Shown: positions 26,404 to 35,377 of the stretch, piece after piece | Layout of the letters: every line of letters starts with the position of its first letter | How positions within the stretch are numbered: the first letter of the stretch is position 1 | NCBI RefSeq assembly: GCF_022808175.1 | Contig: NZ_JALGBX010000006.1 | Span: 186,001-250,000, forward strand | Direction: 5' to 3' | Origin: Streptomyces sp. AP-93 | GTDB lineage: Bacteria > Actinomycetota > Actinomycetes > Streptomycetales > Streptomycetaceae | DNA length: 64,000 bases | Position numbers and translations under genes: made by a program | The notes under the pieces: model-generated | Told to the model about the DNA's origin: nothing | Databases searched by the model: none | The model's input: only the letters and a program-made list of their open reading frames with translations

Positions 26404-26715
26404 ATGGACAGCAGCAGCACCGACACCACCCGCACCAAGCGCCGCATGCGCTCCGGCACTGTCGCCCTCGGCGGCATGGGCCTGCTCGCCGCGGCCCTGG
26501 TGGCCTGCGGGAGCAGCAACGAGCCCGACAAGCGCTGCGCGGACCGCGCCACCCTGGAGAAGCTGAACTCCAAGGAGTGCAAGAGCGGCGGCCGCGGTGC
26601 GTTCTACTACGGCGGCACCGTCGCGAAGAACAAGGTCACCGGAGGCAGCTTCGACAAGTCCGCCGTCACCCGCGGCGGCATCGGCGGCAGCCACAAGAGC
26701 TCCTCGGGCGGCTGA
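26404..26715 (+). CDS. Small lipoprotein-like protein, YgiB-type partner of the next gene
   Basis: A 103-residue protein: a basic start (MDSSSTDTTRTKRRMR), a hydrophobic segment LGGMGLLAAALVACGSS ending in a lipobox-like cysteine, and a Gly/Ser/Lys-rich tail with two further cysteines (KRCADRATLEKLNSKEC). The pair small secreted protein plus glutathionylspermidine-synthase-like enzyme resembles E. coli ygiB-ygiC; the similarity is in layout, with weak sequence likeness. GGGGGAG precedes ATG 26404. The enzyme gene starts six bases after the stop. Confidence 0.7.
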   Translation: MDSSSTDTTRTKRRMRSGTVALGGMGLLAAALVACGSSNEPDKRCADRATLEKLNSKECKSGGRGAFYYGGTVAKNKVTGGSFDKSAVTRGGIGGSHKSSSGG

Positions 26716-26721
26716 TCCAGC

Positions 26722-27912
26722 GTGAAGCGCCACACCATCGAGCCCCGCCCCGACTGGCAGAAGACCGTCGAGGAGCAGGGGCTGATCTACCCCCTGACCC
26801 GCTACCCCGACGACTCCCTGCGCCCGTACTGGGACGAGAGCGCGTACTACTCCTTCAGCCTTCCCGAGGTCGAGGCGCTGGAGAACGTCGTCGAGGAGCT
26901 GCACGCCATGTGCCTGGCCGCGGCCCAGCACATAGTCGACCACGACCGCTTCGCCGACCTCGGCATCACCGACCCGAAGCTGGCCGCGCTGATCGCCGAG
27001 TCCTGGCGGCGCCGCGCCGAACAGCCCTCGCTCTACGGCCGCTTCGACCTGCGCTACGACGGCACCGGCAGCCCCGCCAAGATGCTGGAGTACAACGCCG
27101 ACACCCCCACCTCCCTCGTGGAGGCGGCCAGTCCGCAGTGGTTCTGGATGGAGGAGCGCTTCCCCGGCGCCGACCAGTGGAACTCCCTCCACGAGCGGCT
27201 CGTCGACGCCTGGCGGCGCCAGGCGGAGCTGCTGCCGCCCGGCCCGGTGCACTTCGCGCACTCCGAGACCGACGAGCTCGGCGAGGACCTGATGACGGTC
27301 GCCTACCTCCAGGAGACCGCCGAGCAGGCCGGCATCGACACGCGGGAGCTGTCGGTGGAGGCGATCGGCTGGGACTCCCTGTCCGGCCGGTTCGTCGACG
27401 AGAAGCTCGGCTTCATCCGCGCGATCTTCAAGCTCTACCCGTGGGAGTGGCTGGCCACCGACGAGTTCGCCCCGCAGGTCCTCGGCACGTACGACCACGG
27501 CGGTGGCTCCGGCACCACCGCCTGGATCGAGCCGCTGTGGAAAATGCTGCTCTCCAACAAGGCGCTGCTGGCGGTCCTGTGGGAGCTCTTCCCCGAGCAC
27601 CCCAACCTGCTCCCCGCCTACCTGGACGGCCCGCGCGAGCTCGCCACGACCAGCGGCTACGCGGCGAAGCCGCTGCTGGGCCGCGAGGGCGCGGGCGTCA
27701 CCCTGCACCCGGTCGGCGGCGAGCCGTTCGCACCGGAGCAGGACGAGACGTACGTCTTCCAGGGCCTCGCCCCGCTGCCCGACTTCGACGGCAACCGGGT
27801 GGTGCTCGGTGCGTGGGTCGTCGAGGACGAGTCGGCGGGCCTCGGCATCCGCGAATCGGCGGGGCCGGTCACGGACGAGTACGCCCGCTTCCTGCCCCAC
27901 GTCATCCTCTAG
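26722..27912 (+). CDS. Glutathionylspermidine synthase family (YgiC/YjfC-like) ATP-grasp protein
   Basis: A 396-residue protein of the GSP_synth family, related to the synthetase half of glutathionylspermidine synthase. MKRHTIEPRPDWQKTVEEQGLIY at the start, KMLEYNADTPTSLVEAA near residue 120, YVFQGLAPLPDFDG and VVEDESAGLGIRES near the end are characteristic. It is an ATP-dependent carbon-nitrogen ligase by family; the physiological substrate of YgiC-type members is not established. GTG 26722 follows the small lipoprotein gene by six bases, indicating an operon. It is convergent with rocD, 15 bases away. Confidence 0.88.
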   Translation: MKRHTIEPRPDWQKTVEEQGLIYPLTRYPDDSLRPYWDESAYYSFSLPEVEALENVVEELHAMCLAAAQHIVDHDRFADLGITDPKLAALIAESWRRRAEQPSLYGRFDLRYDGTGSPAKMLEYNADTPTSLVEAASPQWFWMEERFPGADQWNSLHERLVDAWRRQAELLPPGPVHFAHSETDELGEDLMTVAYLQETAEQAGIDTRELSVEAIGWDSLSGRFVDEKLGFIRAIFKLYPWEWLATDEFAPQVLGTYDHGGGSGTTAWIEPLWKMLLSNKALLAVLWELFPEHPNLLPAYLDGPRELATTSGYAAKPLLGREGAGVTLHPVGGEPFAPEQDETYVFQGLAPLPDFDGNRVVLGAWVVEDESAGLGIRESAGPVTDEYARFLPHVIL

Positions 27913-27927
27913 ATCCCCTGGCGGCAG

Positions 27928-29133
27928 CTAGGCGCCGAGGACCGACCTGAGCTGGTCCAGCCCCCAGTCCAGGTCCTCCTTGGAGATCACCAGCGGCGGT
28001 GCGATCCGGATCGTCGACCCATGGGTGTCCTTGACCAGCACGCCGAGCTCCATCAGCTTCTCGGAGATCTCCCGGCCGGTGCCGCGCGACGGGTCGATGT
28101 CCACGCCCGCCCACAGCCCGCGGCCCCGTACGGCGGTCACCGCGCCGCCGCCGACCAGCAGGTTCAGCTCCCGGTGCAGGTGGTCGCCGAGCTCGGTGGC
28201 GCGCTGCTGGTACTCGCCGGTGCGCAGCATCGCGATGACCTCCAGGGCGACGGCGCACGCCAGCGGGTTGCCGCCGAAGGTGGAGCCGTGCTCGCCCGGC
28301 CTGAACACGCCGAGCACGTCCAGGTCGGCAACCACCGCCGACACCGGCACGACCCCGCCGCCCAGCGCCTTGCCGAGGATGTACACGTCGGGGACGACGT
28401 CCTCGTGTTCGCACGCGAAGGTCTTGCCGGTGCGGCCCAGGCCCGACTGGATCTCGTCGGCCATGAACAGGACGTTCCGCTCGCGCGTCAGTTCCCGTAC
28501 GCCCCGCAGGTATCCGGCCGGCGGTACGAGGACGCCGGCCTCGCCCTGGATCGGCTCCAGGAGCACGGCGACGGTGTTGGAGGTGACGGCGGCGGCGAGC
28601 GCGGTGAGGTCCCCGTACGGGACGATCTCGAAGCCGGGGGTGTACGGGCCGTAGTGGTCGCGGGCCTCGTGGTCGGTGGAGAACGACACGATGGTCGTCG
28701 TGCGGCCGTGGAAGTTGTCGGCCGCCACCACGATCTTGGCGTGTCCGTCCGGTACGCCCTTGACCTCGTACCCCCACTTGCGGGCGGTCTTCACCGCCGT
28801 CTCCACGGCCTCCGCACCGGTGTTCATCGGCAGTACGGCCTCCTTGCCGCACAGCGCCGCGAGCTCGGTGCAGAAGTCCGCGAAGCGGTCGTGGTGGAAG
28901 GCGCGGGAGGTCAGGGTGACCCGCTCCAGCTGGGCGTGGGCGGCGTCGAGCAGGCGCCGGTTGCCGTGGCCGAAGTTCAGGGCGGAGTAGCCGGCGAGCA
29001 TGTCGAGGTAGCGGCGGCCCTCCACGTCGGTCATCCAGGCGCCCTCCGCGGTGGCGACGACGACGGGCAGGGGGTGGTAGGTGTGCGCGCTGTGCGCGTC
29101 GGCGGAGCGGATGGCATCAGCAGTTGTCGACAC
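27928..29133 (-). CDS. rocD: Ornithine aminotransferase
   Basis: RocD transfers the delta-amino group of ornithine to 2-oxoglutarate, giving glutamate semialdehyde in arginine/ornithine catabolism. The 401-residue class III aminotransferase shows NTGAEAVETAVKTARKWGY, EPIQGEAGVLVPP, the PLP aspartate in FMADEIQSGLGRTG, the PLP lysine in ILGKALGGGVVP and HGSTFGGNPLACAVALEVI. Length is typical. It stands alone, divergent from glyA. Confidence 0.93.
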   Translation of the reverse strand: MSTTADAIRSADAHSAHTYHPLPVVVATAEGAWMTDVEGRRYLDMLAGYSALNFGHGNRRLLDAAHAQLERVTLTSRAFHHDRFADFCTELAALCGKEAVLPMNTGAEAVETAVKTARKWGYEVKGVPDGHAKIVVAADNFHGRTTTIVSFSTDHEARDHYGPYTPGFEIVPYGDLTALAAAVTSNTVAVLLEPIQGEAGVLVPPAGYLRGVRELTRERNVLFMADEIQSGLGRTGKTFACEHEDVVPDVYILGKALGGGVVPVSAVVADLDVLGVFRPGEHGSTFGGNPLACAVALEVIAMLRTGEYQQRATELGDHLHRELNLLVGGGAVTAVRGRGLWAGVDIDPSRGTGREISEKLMELGVLVKDTHGSTIRIAPPLVISKEDLDWGLDQLRSVLGA

Positions 29134-29243
29134 GGGGTCTCCGATCGTCCGTCAAGCCGGTGACGAGGGTGGCGTCACTGTCCATCCTCGCTCGAATACC
29201 GGACGGAGAAACCTTTCTCGTGGCGTGGCCGCTAAGGTGTCGG

Positions 29244-29336
29244 ACACGCACGGCGACTGGCGCACGGAGAACCAACTCCGGGGGAGCCGTGCGCGCACGA
29301 CCGCATACAGGGCCGCTCGCCTGGGCCTCGCGGGGA
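29244..29336 (+). promoter_or_regulatory. ZTP (pfl-motif) riboswitch upstream of glyA
   Basis: The first subdomain is GGCGACTGGCGCACGGAG with AACCA and CTCCGGGGGAGCC closing a stem with GCACGGC/GCCGTGC; the second is GCCGCTCGCCTGGGCC after a short linker. The ACTGGCG block, GGGGGAGC and the terminal CGCCTGGGC are the conserved landmarks of ZTP riboswitches. These sense ZMP/ZTP, which build up when 10-formyl-THF runs short, and switch on folate one-carbon genes such as glyA. It ends about 33 bases before the glyA start, next to the RBS, which suggests translational control. Confidence 0.85.
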
Positions 29337-29368
29337 CGAGATCCGACATCGACCCCGGAGGAGCCGCC

Positions 29369-30667
29369 ATGAGCGCGAACCACCACCACCCGTACCGCCA
29401 CCCCGCCCACAGCCACCCTTCCCTTTGGGCGACCGACCCCGAGCTGGCGTCCTTCGTCGCCGCCGAGGAGACCCTCCAGGCGGAGACCCTCCGCCTCATC
29501 CCGAGCGAGAACTACGTGTCCTCGGCCGTGCTGGAGGCCTCCGGCACCGTGCTGCAGAACAAGTACAGCGAGGGCTACCCGGGCCGCCGCTACTACGAGG
29601 GCCAGCAGAACATCGACCGCATCGAGGCGCTGGCCGTGGAGCGGGCGAAGGGCCTCTTCGGAGTCGACCACGCCAACGTGCAGCCGTACTCCGGCTCGCC
29701 CGCCAACCTCGCGGTCTACCTGGCCTTCGCGAAGCCCGGCGACACGGTGATGGGCATGGCGCTGCCGATGGGCGGGCACCTGACGCACGGCTGGGGGGTC
29801 TCGGCGACGGGCTCCTGGTTCCGCGGCGTGCAGTACGGGGTCCAGGCGGAGACCGGCCTCATCGACTACGACGCGGTACGGGACCTCGCGCTGGCGGAGC
29901 GGCCCAAGCTGATCTTCTGCGGCGGTACGGCGCTCCCGCGCACGATCGACTTCGAGGCGTTCGCGTCGATCGCGAAGGAGGCGGGCTCGGTCCTGGTCGC
30001 CGACGTGGCGCACATCGCCGGCCTGATCGCGGGCGGGGCGCACCCCTCCCCGGCGGGTCACGTGGACGTGATCTCGACGACCACCCACAAGACCCTGCGC
30101 GGCCCGCGCGGCGCGATGCTGATGTGCCGCGAGGAGCACGCGAAGGCCATCGACAAGGCGGTCTTCCCGGGCCTCCAGGGCGGCCCGCACAACCAGACGA
30201 CGGCGGGCATCGCCGTGGCGCTCCACGAGGCGGCGCAGCCCTCGTTCGTGTCGTACGCGCACGCGGTCGTGGCCAACGCGAAGGCGCTGGCCGCCGCTCT
30301 GCTGGAGCGGGGCTTCGACCTCGTCTCCGGCGGTACGGACAACCATCTGATCCTGATCGACCTCACGGGGAAGTCGGTGTCCGGCAAGATCGCGGCGAAG
30401 GCGCTGGACCGGGCGGGGATCGTCGTCAACTACAACACGGTGCCGTTCGACCCGCGCAAGCCCTTCGACCCGTCGGGGATCCGGATCGGCACGCCGTCGC
30501 TGACCTCCCGAGGTCTCGGGGTCGAGCACATGCCGGTGGTCGCCGACTGGATCGCGGGGGCCGTCTCCGCGGCTGCCCTTGGCGATGAGGCGGCCCTCGG
30601 CGCGATCCGCTCCGCGGTGGCCGACCTGATGGCCGCCTTCCCGGCGCCGGGCCTGCCGGTCGCCTGA
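29369..30667 (+). CDS. glyA: Serine hydroxymethyltransferase
   Basis: GlyA converts serine and THF to glycine and 5,10-methylene-THF, feeding folD, purN and purH. The 432-residue protein shows LRLIPSENYVSSAVLEASG, YSEGYPGRRYYEGQQNID, the PLP lysine in STTTHKTLRGPRG and VNYNTVPFDPRKPFDPSGIRIGTP. It carries an unusual His-rich N-terminus (eight His within the first 18 residues, ahead of SLWATDPELASF). ATG 29369 has a GGAGGAG site and the ZTP riboswitch upstream. Streptomycetes usually have a second glyA elsewhere. Confidence 0.95.
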   Translation: MSANHHHPYRHPAHSHPSLWATDPELASFVAAEETLQAETLRLIPSENYVSSAVLEASGTVLQNKYSEGYPGRRYYEGQQNIDRIEALAVERAKGLFGVDHANVQPYSGSPANLAVYLAFAKPGDTVMGMALPMGGHLTHGWGVSATGSWFRGVQYGVQAETGLIDYDAVRDLALAERPKLIFCGGTALPRTIDFEAFASIAKEAGSVLVADVAHIAGLIAGGAHPSPAGHVDVISTTTHKTLRGPRGAMLMCREEHAKAIDKAVFPGLQGGPHNQTTAGIAVALHEAAQPSFVSYAHAVVANAKALAAALLERGFDLVSGGTDNHLILIDLTGKSVSGKIAAKALDRAGIVVNYNTVPFDPRKPFDPSGIRIGTPSLTSRGLGVEHMPVVADWIAGAVSAAALGDEAALGAIRSAVADLMAAFPAPGLPVA

Positions 30668-30668
30668 C

Positions 30669-30757
30669 CCGTTCAGCCCGTCCGGCGCTTGAGGACCGGG
30701 TCCGGGCGGAGCCCGGTGCCCGGCGGAGCCGGGGTCCCTGGGGCTCCGCCCCAGACC
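30669..30757. repeat. Dispersed repeat units downstream of glyA
   Basis: An inverted CCTCAAGCGCCGGACGGGC unit begins nine bases after the glyA stop, followed by CTGGGGCTCCGCCCCAGACC (from 30738). They abut the palindromic element at 30758 and may form the 3' end of the glyA transcript. Confidence 0.7.
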
Positions 30758-30871
30758 CCGCGCCTCAAACGCCGGCGGGGCTGGATTTGGCTGACGTCGG
30801 CCGACACGTGCACGTCGGCGGGCTGAGTTGCCCGGAGGGCAATCTCAGCCCCGCCGGCGTTTGAGGCGCGG
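30758..30871. repeat. ~115-nt palindromic repeat element, copy 2
   Basis: Perfect 26-bp inverted repeats (30758-30783 and 30846-30871; left arm begins CCGCGCCTCAAACGCCGG) flank a 62-nt interior with its own CACGTGCACG core. Copy 1 is at 3071-3188. No gene is inside. The remainder up to the trpS start at 31131 shows nothing recognisable apart from G/C-rich short hairpins. Confidence 0.8.
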
Positions 30872-31130
30872 GTGTGGGCGGCGCCCACGAAGCTCCGCGC
30901 AGCGGTGTCCCGCGCCGGTGCCGGGCTCCGCGCCGCGGGCTCCCCGTGTCCTGAGCTGCGCAGCGGCCCTCCGGGTCCAAGAGCGGAAAGCGGTCGCTCG
31001 GCCGAGGCAAGATCCGGACGGGCCGCTACCGCCCGGTACCCGTACCGGGGCCCGGCGGGCCCCGCGGGACCCGCCGGGTTCCGGCCAGCGGCGGGGCCGA
31101 GCCCGGTGTCATACCTGAGAGAATGGGGCC

Positions 31131-32144
31131 ATGGCTTCTGATCGTCCTCGCGCGCTCTCCGGCATCCAGCCCACCTCCGGTTCGTTCCACCTCGGGAACT
31201 ACCTCGGAGCCATCCGGCAGTACGTCGCCCTGCAGGAGACGCACGACGCCTTCTACATGGTCGTCGACCTGCACGCGATCACCATGCCGCAGGATCCGAA
31301 GGATCTCCGCGCGAACACCAGGCTCTCCGCCGCTCAGCTCCTCGCCGCCGGCCTCGACCCCGAGCGCTGCACGCTCTTCATCCAGAGCCACGTGCCCGAG
31401 CACGCGCAGCTCGGCTGGGTCATGAACTGCATCACCGGTTTCGGCGAGGCCAGCCGGATGACCCAGTTCAAGGACAAGTCCGCCAAGAGCGGCGCCAACA
31501 ACGCCACCGTCGGCCTGTTCACGTACCCGATCCTCCAGGTCGCCGACATCCTGCTCTACCAGGCGAACGCCGTCCCCGTCGGCGAGGACCAGCGTCAGCA
31601 CATCGAGCTGACCCGGGACCTGGCCGAGCGCTTCAACCAGCGCTTCGGGCAGACCTTCACCCTCCCCGCCGCGCACATCGTCAAGGAGGTCGCGAAGATC
31701 TACGACCTCCAGGACCCGGCGATCAAGATGTCGAAGTCGGCTTCTTCGCCCAAGGGCCTGATCAACCTCCTCGACGAGCCCAAGGCCACCGAGAAGAAGA
31801 TCAAGAGCGCGGTCACCGACACCGAGGCCGTGGTCCGTTTCGACCCCGCGAACAAGCCCGGCGTCAGCAACCTGCTCACGATCTACTCCACTCTCACGGG
31901 CGAGTCCGTCCCCGCGCTGGAGGCCGCGTACGAGGGCAAGGGCTACGGCGCGCTCAAGACCGATCTCGCCGGTGTGATGGTCGATTTCGTCACACCCTTC
32001 AAGCAGCGCACCCAGGAGTACCTGGACGATCCGGAGACCCTGGATTCCCTGCTGGCCAAGGGCGCGGAGAAGGCCAGGGCGGTCGCCGCCGAGACCCTGG
32101 CGCAGGCGTACGACCACCTCGGTTTCCTCCCCGCGAAGCACTGA
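31131..32144 (+). CDS. trpS: Tryptophan-tRNA ligase
   Basis: Class I aminoacyl-tRNA synthetase charging tRNA-Trp. The 337-residue protein has the HIGH-type motif in [15 protein letters not shown] near residue 18, [19 protein letters not shown], and the KMSKS loop in [13 protein letters not shown] near residue 200. Length is normal. Streptomycetes can carry two trpS genes, one linked to indolmycin resistance; nothing here distinguishes which. A stem terminator follows at 32184. Confidence 0.95.
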   Translation: MASDRPRALSGIQPTSGSFHLGNYLGAIRQYVALQETHDAFYMVVDLHAITMPQDPKDLRANTRLSAAQLLAAGLDPERCTLFIQSHVPEHAQLGWVMNCITGFGEASRMTQFKDKSAKSGANNATVGLFTYPILQVADILLYQANAVPVGEDQRQHIELTRDLAERFNQRFGQTFTLPAAHIVKEVAKIYDLQDPAIKMSKSASSPKGLINLLDEPKATEKKIKSAVTDTEAVVRFDPANKPGVSNLLTIYSTLTGESVPALEAAYEGKGYGALKTDLAGVMVDFVTPFKQRTQEYLDDPETLDSLLAKGAEKARAVAAETLAQAYDHLGFLPAKH

Positions 32145-32183
32145 CGGGCACCGAAGAGAAAGAGGGCCCTGGCGATCTGGGGG

Positions 32184-32212
32184 GTGCTGCCGCCACACTG
32201 GGGCGGCAGCAC
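32184..32212 (+). terminator. trpS terminator
   Basis: GTGCTGCCGCC pairs with GGCGGCAGCAC around the loop ACACTGG, 40 bases after the trpS stop. No T-run follows, as is common in Streptomyces. Confidence 0.8.
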
Positions 32213-32272
32213 TCGTGCGACGCACACGCGGAGCACAGACCACGCACAGGACTACAGGCGGAGGAGAGCTAC

Positions 32273-32896
32273 GTGGGGACCGTAACGCTCGGCGTTTCGA
32301 TCGCGGTCCCGGAGCCGTACGGCAGCAGCCTTCAGGAGCTGCGCGCGGGCTTCGGGGACGCCGCCGCGCACGGCATTCCCACGCACGTCACCCTGGTACC
32401 GCCGACGGAGGTGGCCGCGGACCGGCTGCCCGAGATCCGCGCCCACCTGGCCGAGGTCGCGGCCGCCGGCCGCTCCTTCGTGATGCGGCTGGCCGGCACG
32501 GGCACCTTCCGTCCCCTCTCGCCGGTGGTCTTCGTCCAGGTCGTCGAGGGCGGCTCCGGCTGCACCCGGCTCCAGGGCCAGGTCCGCGACCCGGAGGGGC
32601 CGCTCAGCCGGGAGCTCTCGTTCCCGTACCACCCGCACGTCACGGTCGCCCACGGGATCTCCGAGGAGGCGATGGACCTGGCGTTCGGCACCCTCGCCGA
32701 CTACGCGGCCCAGTGGGTCTGCTCCGGGTTCGCCCTCTACGAGCAGGGCTCGGACGGAGTCTGGCGCAAGCTGCGGGAGTATCCGTTCGGCAACGGGGCA
32801 GGCAGTGGAGCGAGCGCCGTTCCGGCGCAGCTCGGCTCGGCGACGGACAACAGCGCGGCAGCGGCCGCCGGCGAGGCGACCGTGCGCCGTTCCTGA
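32273..32896 (+). CDS. 2'-5' RNA ligase family (2H phosphoesterase) protein
   Basis: A 207-residue protein with the two HxT motifs of the 2H superfamily: PTHVTLVPP near residue 38 and HPHVTVAHG near residue 122. These proteins hydrolyse or form 2',3'-cyclic or 2'-5' phosphodiester bonds in RNA or nucleotides. A Ser/Ala-rich tail of about 40 residues follows the domain. GTG 32273 has GGCGGAGGAG upstream. It is conserved beside trpS in streptomycetes by my recollection, but no functional tie is known. Confidence 0.85.
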   Translation: MGTVTLGVSIAVPEPYGSSLQELRAGFGDAAAHGIPTHVTLVPPTEVAADRLPEIRAHLAEVAAAGRSFVMRLAGTGTFRPLSPVVFVQVVEGGSGCTRLQGQVRDPEGPLSRELSFPYHPHVTVAHGISEEAMDLAFGTLADYAAQWVCSGFALYEQGSDGVWRKLREYPFGNGAGSGASAVPAQLGSATDNSAAAAAGEATVRRS

Positions 32897-33041
32897 CGCA
32901 GGAACCGCAACCGGAAACCGATCCTTCGCAGGATGAGGGCGTGGAACGGCCGAGCCGTCGGGCGAAAAGTCACAATCGACGACCGTAGTCCCCAAAAGCG
33001 GCAATCCCGGCTATTTGCGACAGCTCATTTACGGTGACCGT

Positions 33042-34058
33042 ATGGACTGGCTGACGAAACTCCCGTTGATCGGGCCCCTGGTGTCCGCCCTGATGCGCAC
33101 CCACCTGTGGCGTTCGTACCAGCGGCTCGACCGCGTGCACTGGACCAGGCTCGCCGCGGCCATCACCTTCATCAGCTTCCTGGCGCTCTTCCCGCTGATC
33201 ACCGTGGCCGCCGCGATCGGCGCCGGACTGCTCACCCAGGACCAGCTCGACCGGCTCCAGAAGAACCTCGCCGAGCAGGTCCCCGGCATCTCCGACCAGC
33301 TCGACATCAACGCCCTCGTCGCGAACGCCGGCACGGTCGGCCTGGTCGCCGCGGCCGTGCTCCTCTTCACCGGAATCGGCTGGATCACGTCGATGCGGGA
33401 CTGCCTGCGCGCGGTGTGGGAGAAGGACGACGAGGACGAGGGCAACCCCTTCGTCCGCAAGGGCAAGGACGCACTCGTCCTCATCGGCCTCGGCGGCGTC
33501 GGCCTCTGCTCGGCCGCCGCCTCGATCTTCGGCTCCAGCGCGGTCGGCAAGGCCGGGGACTGGCTGGGCGTGCCGCGCGACGGCGCGGGCGGCGGACTGC
33601 TGCGGGGCGGCGCCTTCGGCGTCGGCGTCCTGGCCGCCTTCCTGCTCCTGCTCTACGCCCTGACCCTGCTGCCGGGCGTCGAACCGCCCCGCCGCCGCCT
33701 GATCGAGGCGGCCCTCCTCGGCGCGGCCGGCTTCGAGCTGCTGAAACTGCTGCTCAGCGGCTACATGCGGGAGGTCGCCACGAAGAGCATGTACGGGGCC
33801 TTCGGCGTGCCGATCGCGCTGCTGATCTGGATCAACCTCACGGCGAAGCTGCTGCTGTTCTGCGCGGCGTGGACCGCGAGCCGCGACGATGCCGACGGGG
33901 ACGGCGTGGAGGACCCGGAGCCGGGCCGCGAGCCCACACCGGAGCCGGGCCGCGAGCCCACACCGGAGCGGGGCCGCGAGCCCGCCCCGGAGTCCGCCGG
34001 TTCCGCTACACCCGGCCGCGAGCCCGGCGGCCGCGCCCCCGCGGCCAGCGCCGGTTGA
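33042..34058 (+). CDS. YihY/UPF0761-type membrane protein (BrkB-like)
   Basis: A 338-residue integral membrane protein with six hydrophobic segments, starting MDWLTKLPLIGPLVSALM and showing WTRLAAAITFISFLALFPLI and GAFGVPIALLIWINLTAKLLLF, which are family hallmarks. Function is unresolved. The C-terminal tail has a 24-bp tandem repeat encoding EPGREPTP-type units. Its last 53 bases overlap the end of the convergent carboxypeptidase gene. ATG 33042 was preferred to the upstream TTG. Confidence 0.88.
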   Translation: MDWLTKLPLIGPLVSALMRTHLWRSYQRLDRVHWTRLAAAITFISFLALFPLITVAAAIGAGLLTQDQLDRLQKNLAEQVPGISDQLDINALVANAGTVGLVAAAVLLFTGIGWITSMRDCLRAVWEKDDEDEGNPFVRKGKDALVLIGLGGVGLCSAAASIFGSSAVGKAGDWLGVPRDGAGGGLLRGGAFGVGVLAAFLLLLYALTLLPGVEPPRRRLIEAALLGAAGFELLKLLLSGYMREVATKSMYGAFGVPIALLIWINLTAKLLLFCAAWTASRDDADGDGVEDPEPGREPTPEPGREPTPERGREPAPESAGSATPGREPGGRAPAASAG

Positions 34059-35256
34059 CCGCGTAGGCCCCGCCGGCCACTGCGGCCAGCACCCCGCCCG
34101 CCACGCCGAAGGCGGTACCGATCCCGCCGCCGGAGTCCGCACCGGACGCCGACGGGTTGTTCTCGTGGGACTGGGCCGGGGAGCCGTGGGAGGTGGTGTC
34201 GGCGCTCTTCGGCGGCACCAGCTCGCCCACCGGCTTGACCTTCCCGCTCGCCGCGAAGCCCCAGTCGAGCAGGTCGGCGGTCTCCTCGTACACGGAGTTG
34301 GCGCCGCCCGTCCCCGGGTTCATCACCGTGACCAGCAGCTTCTTGTCACCGCGCTGGGCGGCGCCGGTGAAGGTGGCGCCGGCCATCGAGGTGTTTCCGT
34401 TCTTCACCCCGGCGATCCCCTTGTAGGGGGAGATCCCTCCGGCGCCGGTCATCAGCCGGTTGGAGTTCTGGATCTCGAAGCTCTCGCGCGGCTTCCCGGG
34501 CTCCTGCCGGCCGGGGAACTTCGCGATGGCCGTGCCGCAGTACTCCCGGAAGTCCTGCTTCTGCAGGCCGGAGCGGGCGATGAGGGTGAGGTCGTAGGCG
34601 CTGGAGACCTGGCCCGGAGCGTCGTAGCCGTCCGGGGACACCACGTGCGTGTCCAGGGCCTGGAGCTCCTCGGCGTGCGCCTGCATGTCCTTGACGGTCT
34701 TCTCGACGCCGCCGTTCATGGCCGAAAGTACGTGCACGGCGTCGTTCCCGGACTTCAGGAAGACCCCGAGCCACAGGTCGTGGACGGTGTACTCGAGGTC
34801 CTCCTTGATGCCCACCAGGCTGGAGCCGGAACCGACCCCGTCCAGCTCCTCGTCGGTGACCTTGTGGACCTGGTCCTTGGGCAGACCCGGCAGCACGGTG
34901 TCGGCGAAGAGCATCTTCATGGTCGAGGCCGGGGGCAGCCGCCAGTGCGCGTTGTGTGCGGCGAGGACCTCGCCGGTCTCTGCGTCGGCCACGATCCACG
35001 AACGGCCCGTCAGGCTCGTCGGCAGCGCGGGCGCGCCGGGCAGCAGGTTGACCTGCGTACCGGGCTGCCCGAGCGACTGTCCGCCGACCGTGGACATCGA
35101 GGCGGGCGGGGGCGGCCCCTTGCGCGGCTGCCCCTTCCCGTCCACCGGTGGCGTCGGCGTCGGCGCGGCGCACACGGGCGAGGCCAGCAGCGTCGGGACC
35201 AGCAGGGCGGGAAGCGCGGCGGATAGGACCGTCAACGCGGTCTTCTTGGCAGACAC
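34006..35256 (-). CDS. D-alanyl-D-alanine carboxypeptidase (peptidase S11)
   Basis: A 416-residue exported serine peptidase that trims the stem peptide of peptidoglycan. GTG 35256 gives a signal peptide (MSAKKTALTVLSAALPALLV ... CAAP); ATG 35292 would add 12 residues. The catalytic triad motifs are STMK near residue 112, SGN near residue 170 and KNG (in place of KTG, tolerated in actinobacterial members) near residue 284. A C-terminal membrane helix (GTAFGVAGGVLAAVAGGAYAV) and an Arg-rich tail anchor it. It overlaps the YihY gene's end by 53 bases. Confidence 0.92.
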   Translation of the reverse strand: MSAKKTALTVLSAALPALLVPTLLASPVCAAPTPTPPVDGKGQPRKGPPPPASMSTVGGQSLGQPGTQVNLLPGAPALPTSLTGRSWIVADAETGEVLAAHNAHWRLPPASTMKMLFADTVLPGLPKDQVHKVTDEELDGVGSGSSLVGIKEDLEYTVHDLWLGVFLKSGNDAVHVLSAMNGGVEKTVKDMQAHAEELQALDTHVVSPDGYDAPGQVSSAYDLTLIARSGLQKQDFREYCGTAIAKFPGRQEPGKPRESFEIQNSNRLMTGAGGISPYKGIAGVKNGNTSMAGATFTGAAQRGDKKLLVTVMNPGTGGANSVYEETADLLDWGFAASGKVKPVGELVPPKSADTTSHGSPAQSHENNPSASGADSGGGIGTAFGVAGGVLAAVAGGAYAVNRRWPRGRGRRARGRV

Positions 35257-35377
35257 GCAGGTGAAAGTACATCCCGATGCTGTGCTTAGCATCACGGACC
35301 GGCCAACCCGCCGCAACCACCGCCGGGACAGCCCACCCCGGCGCGTCCGTCCTGGGGACGAATCCGATACTGAGCTC

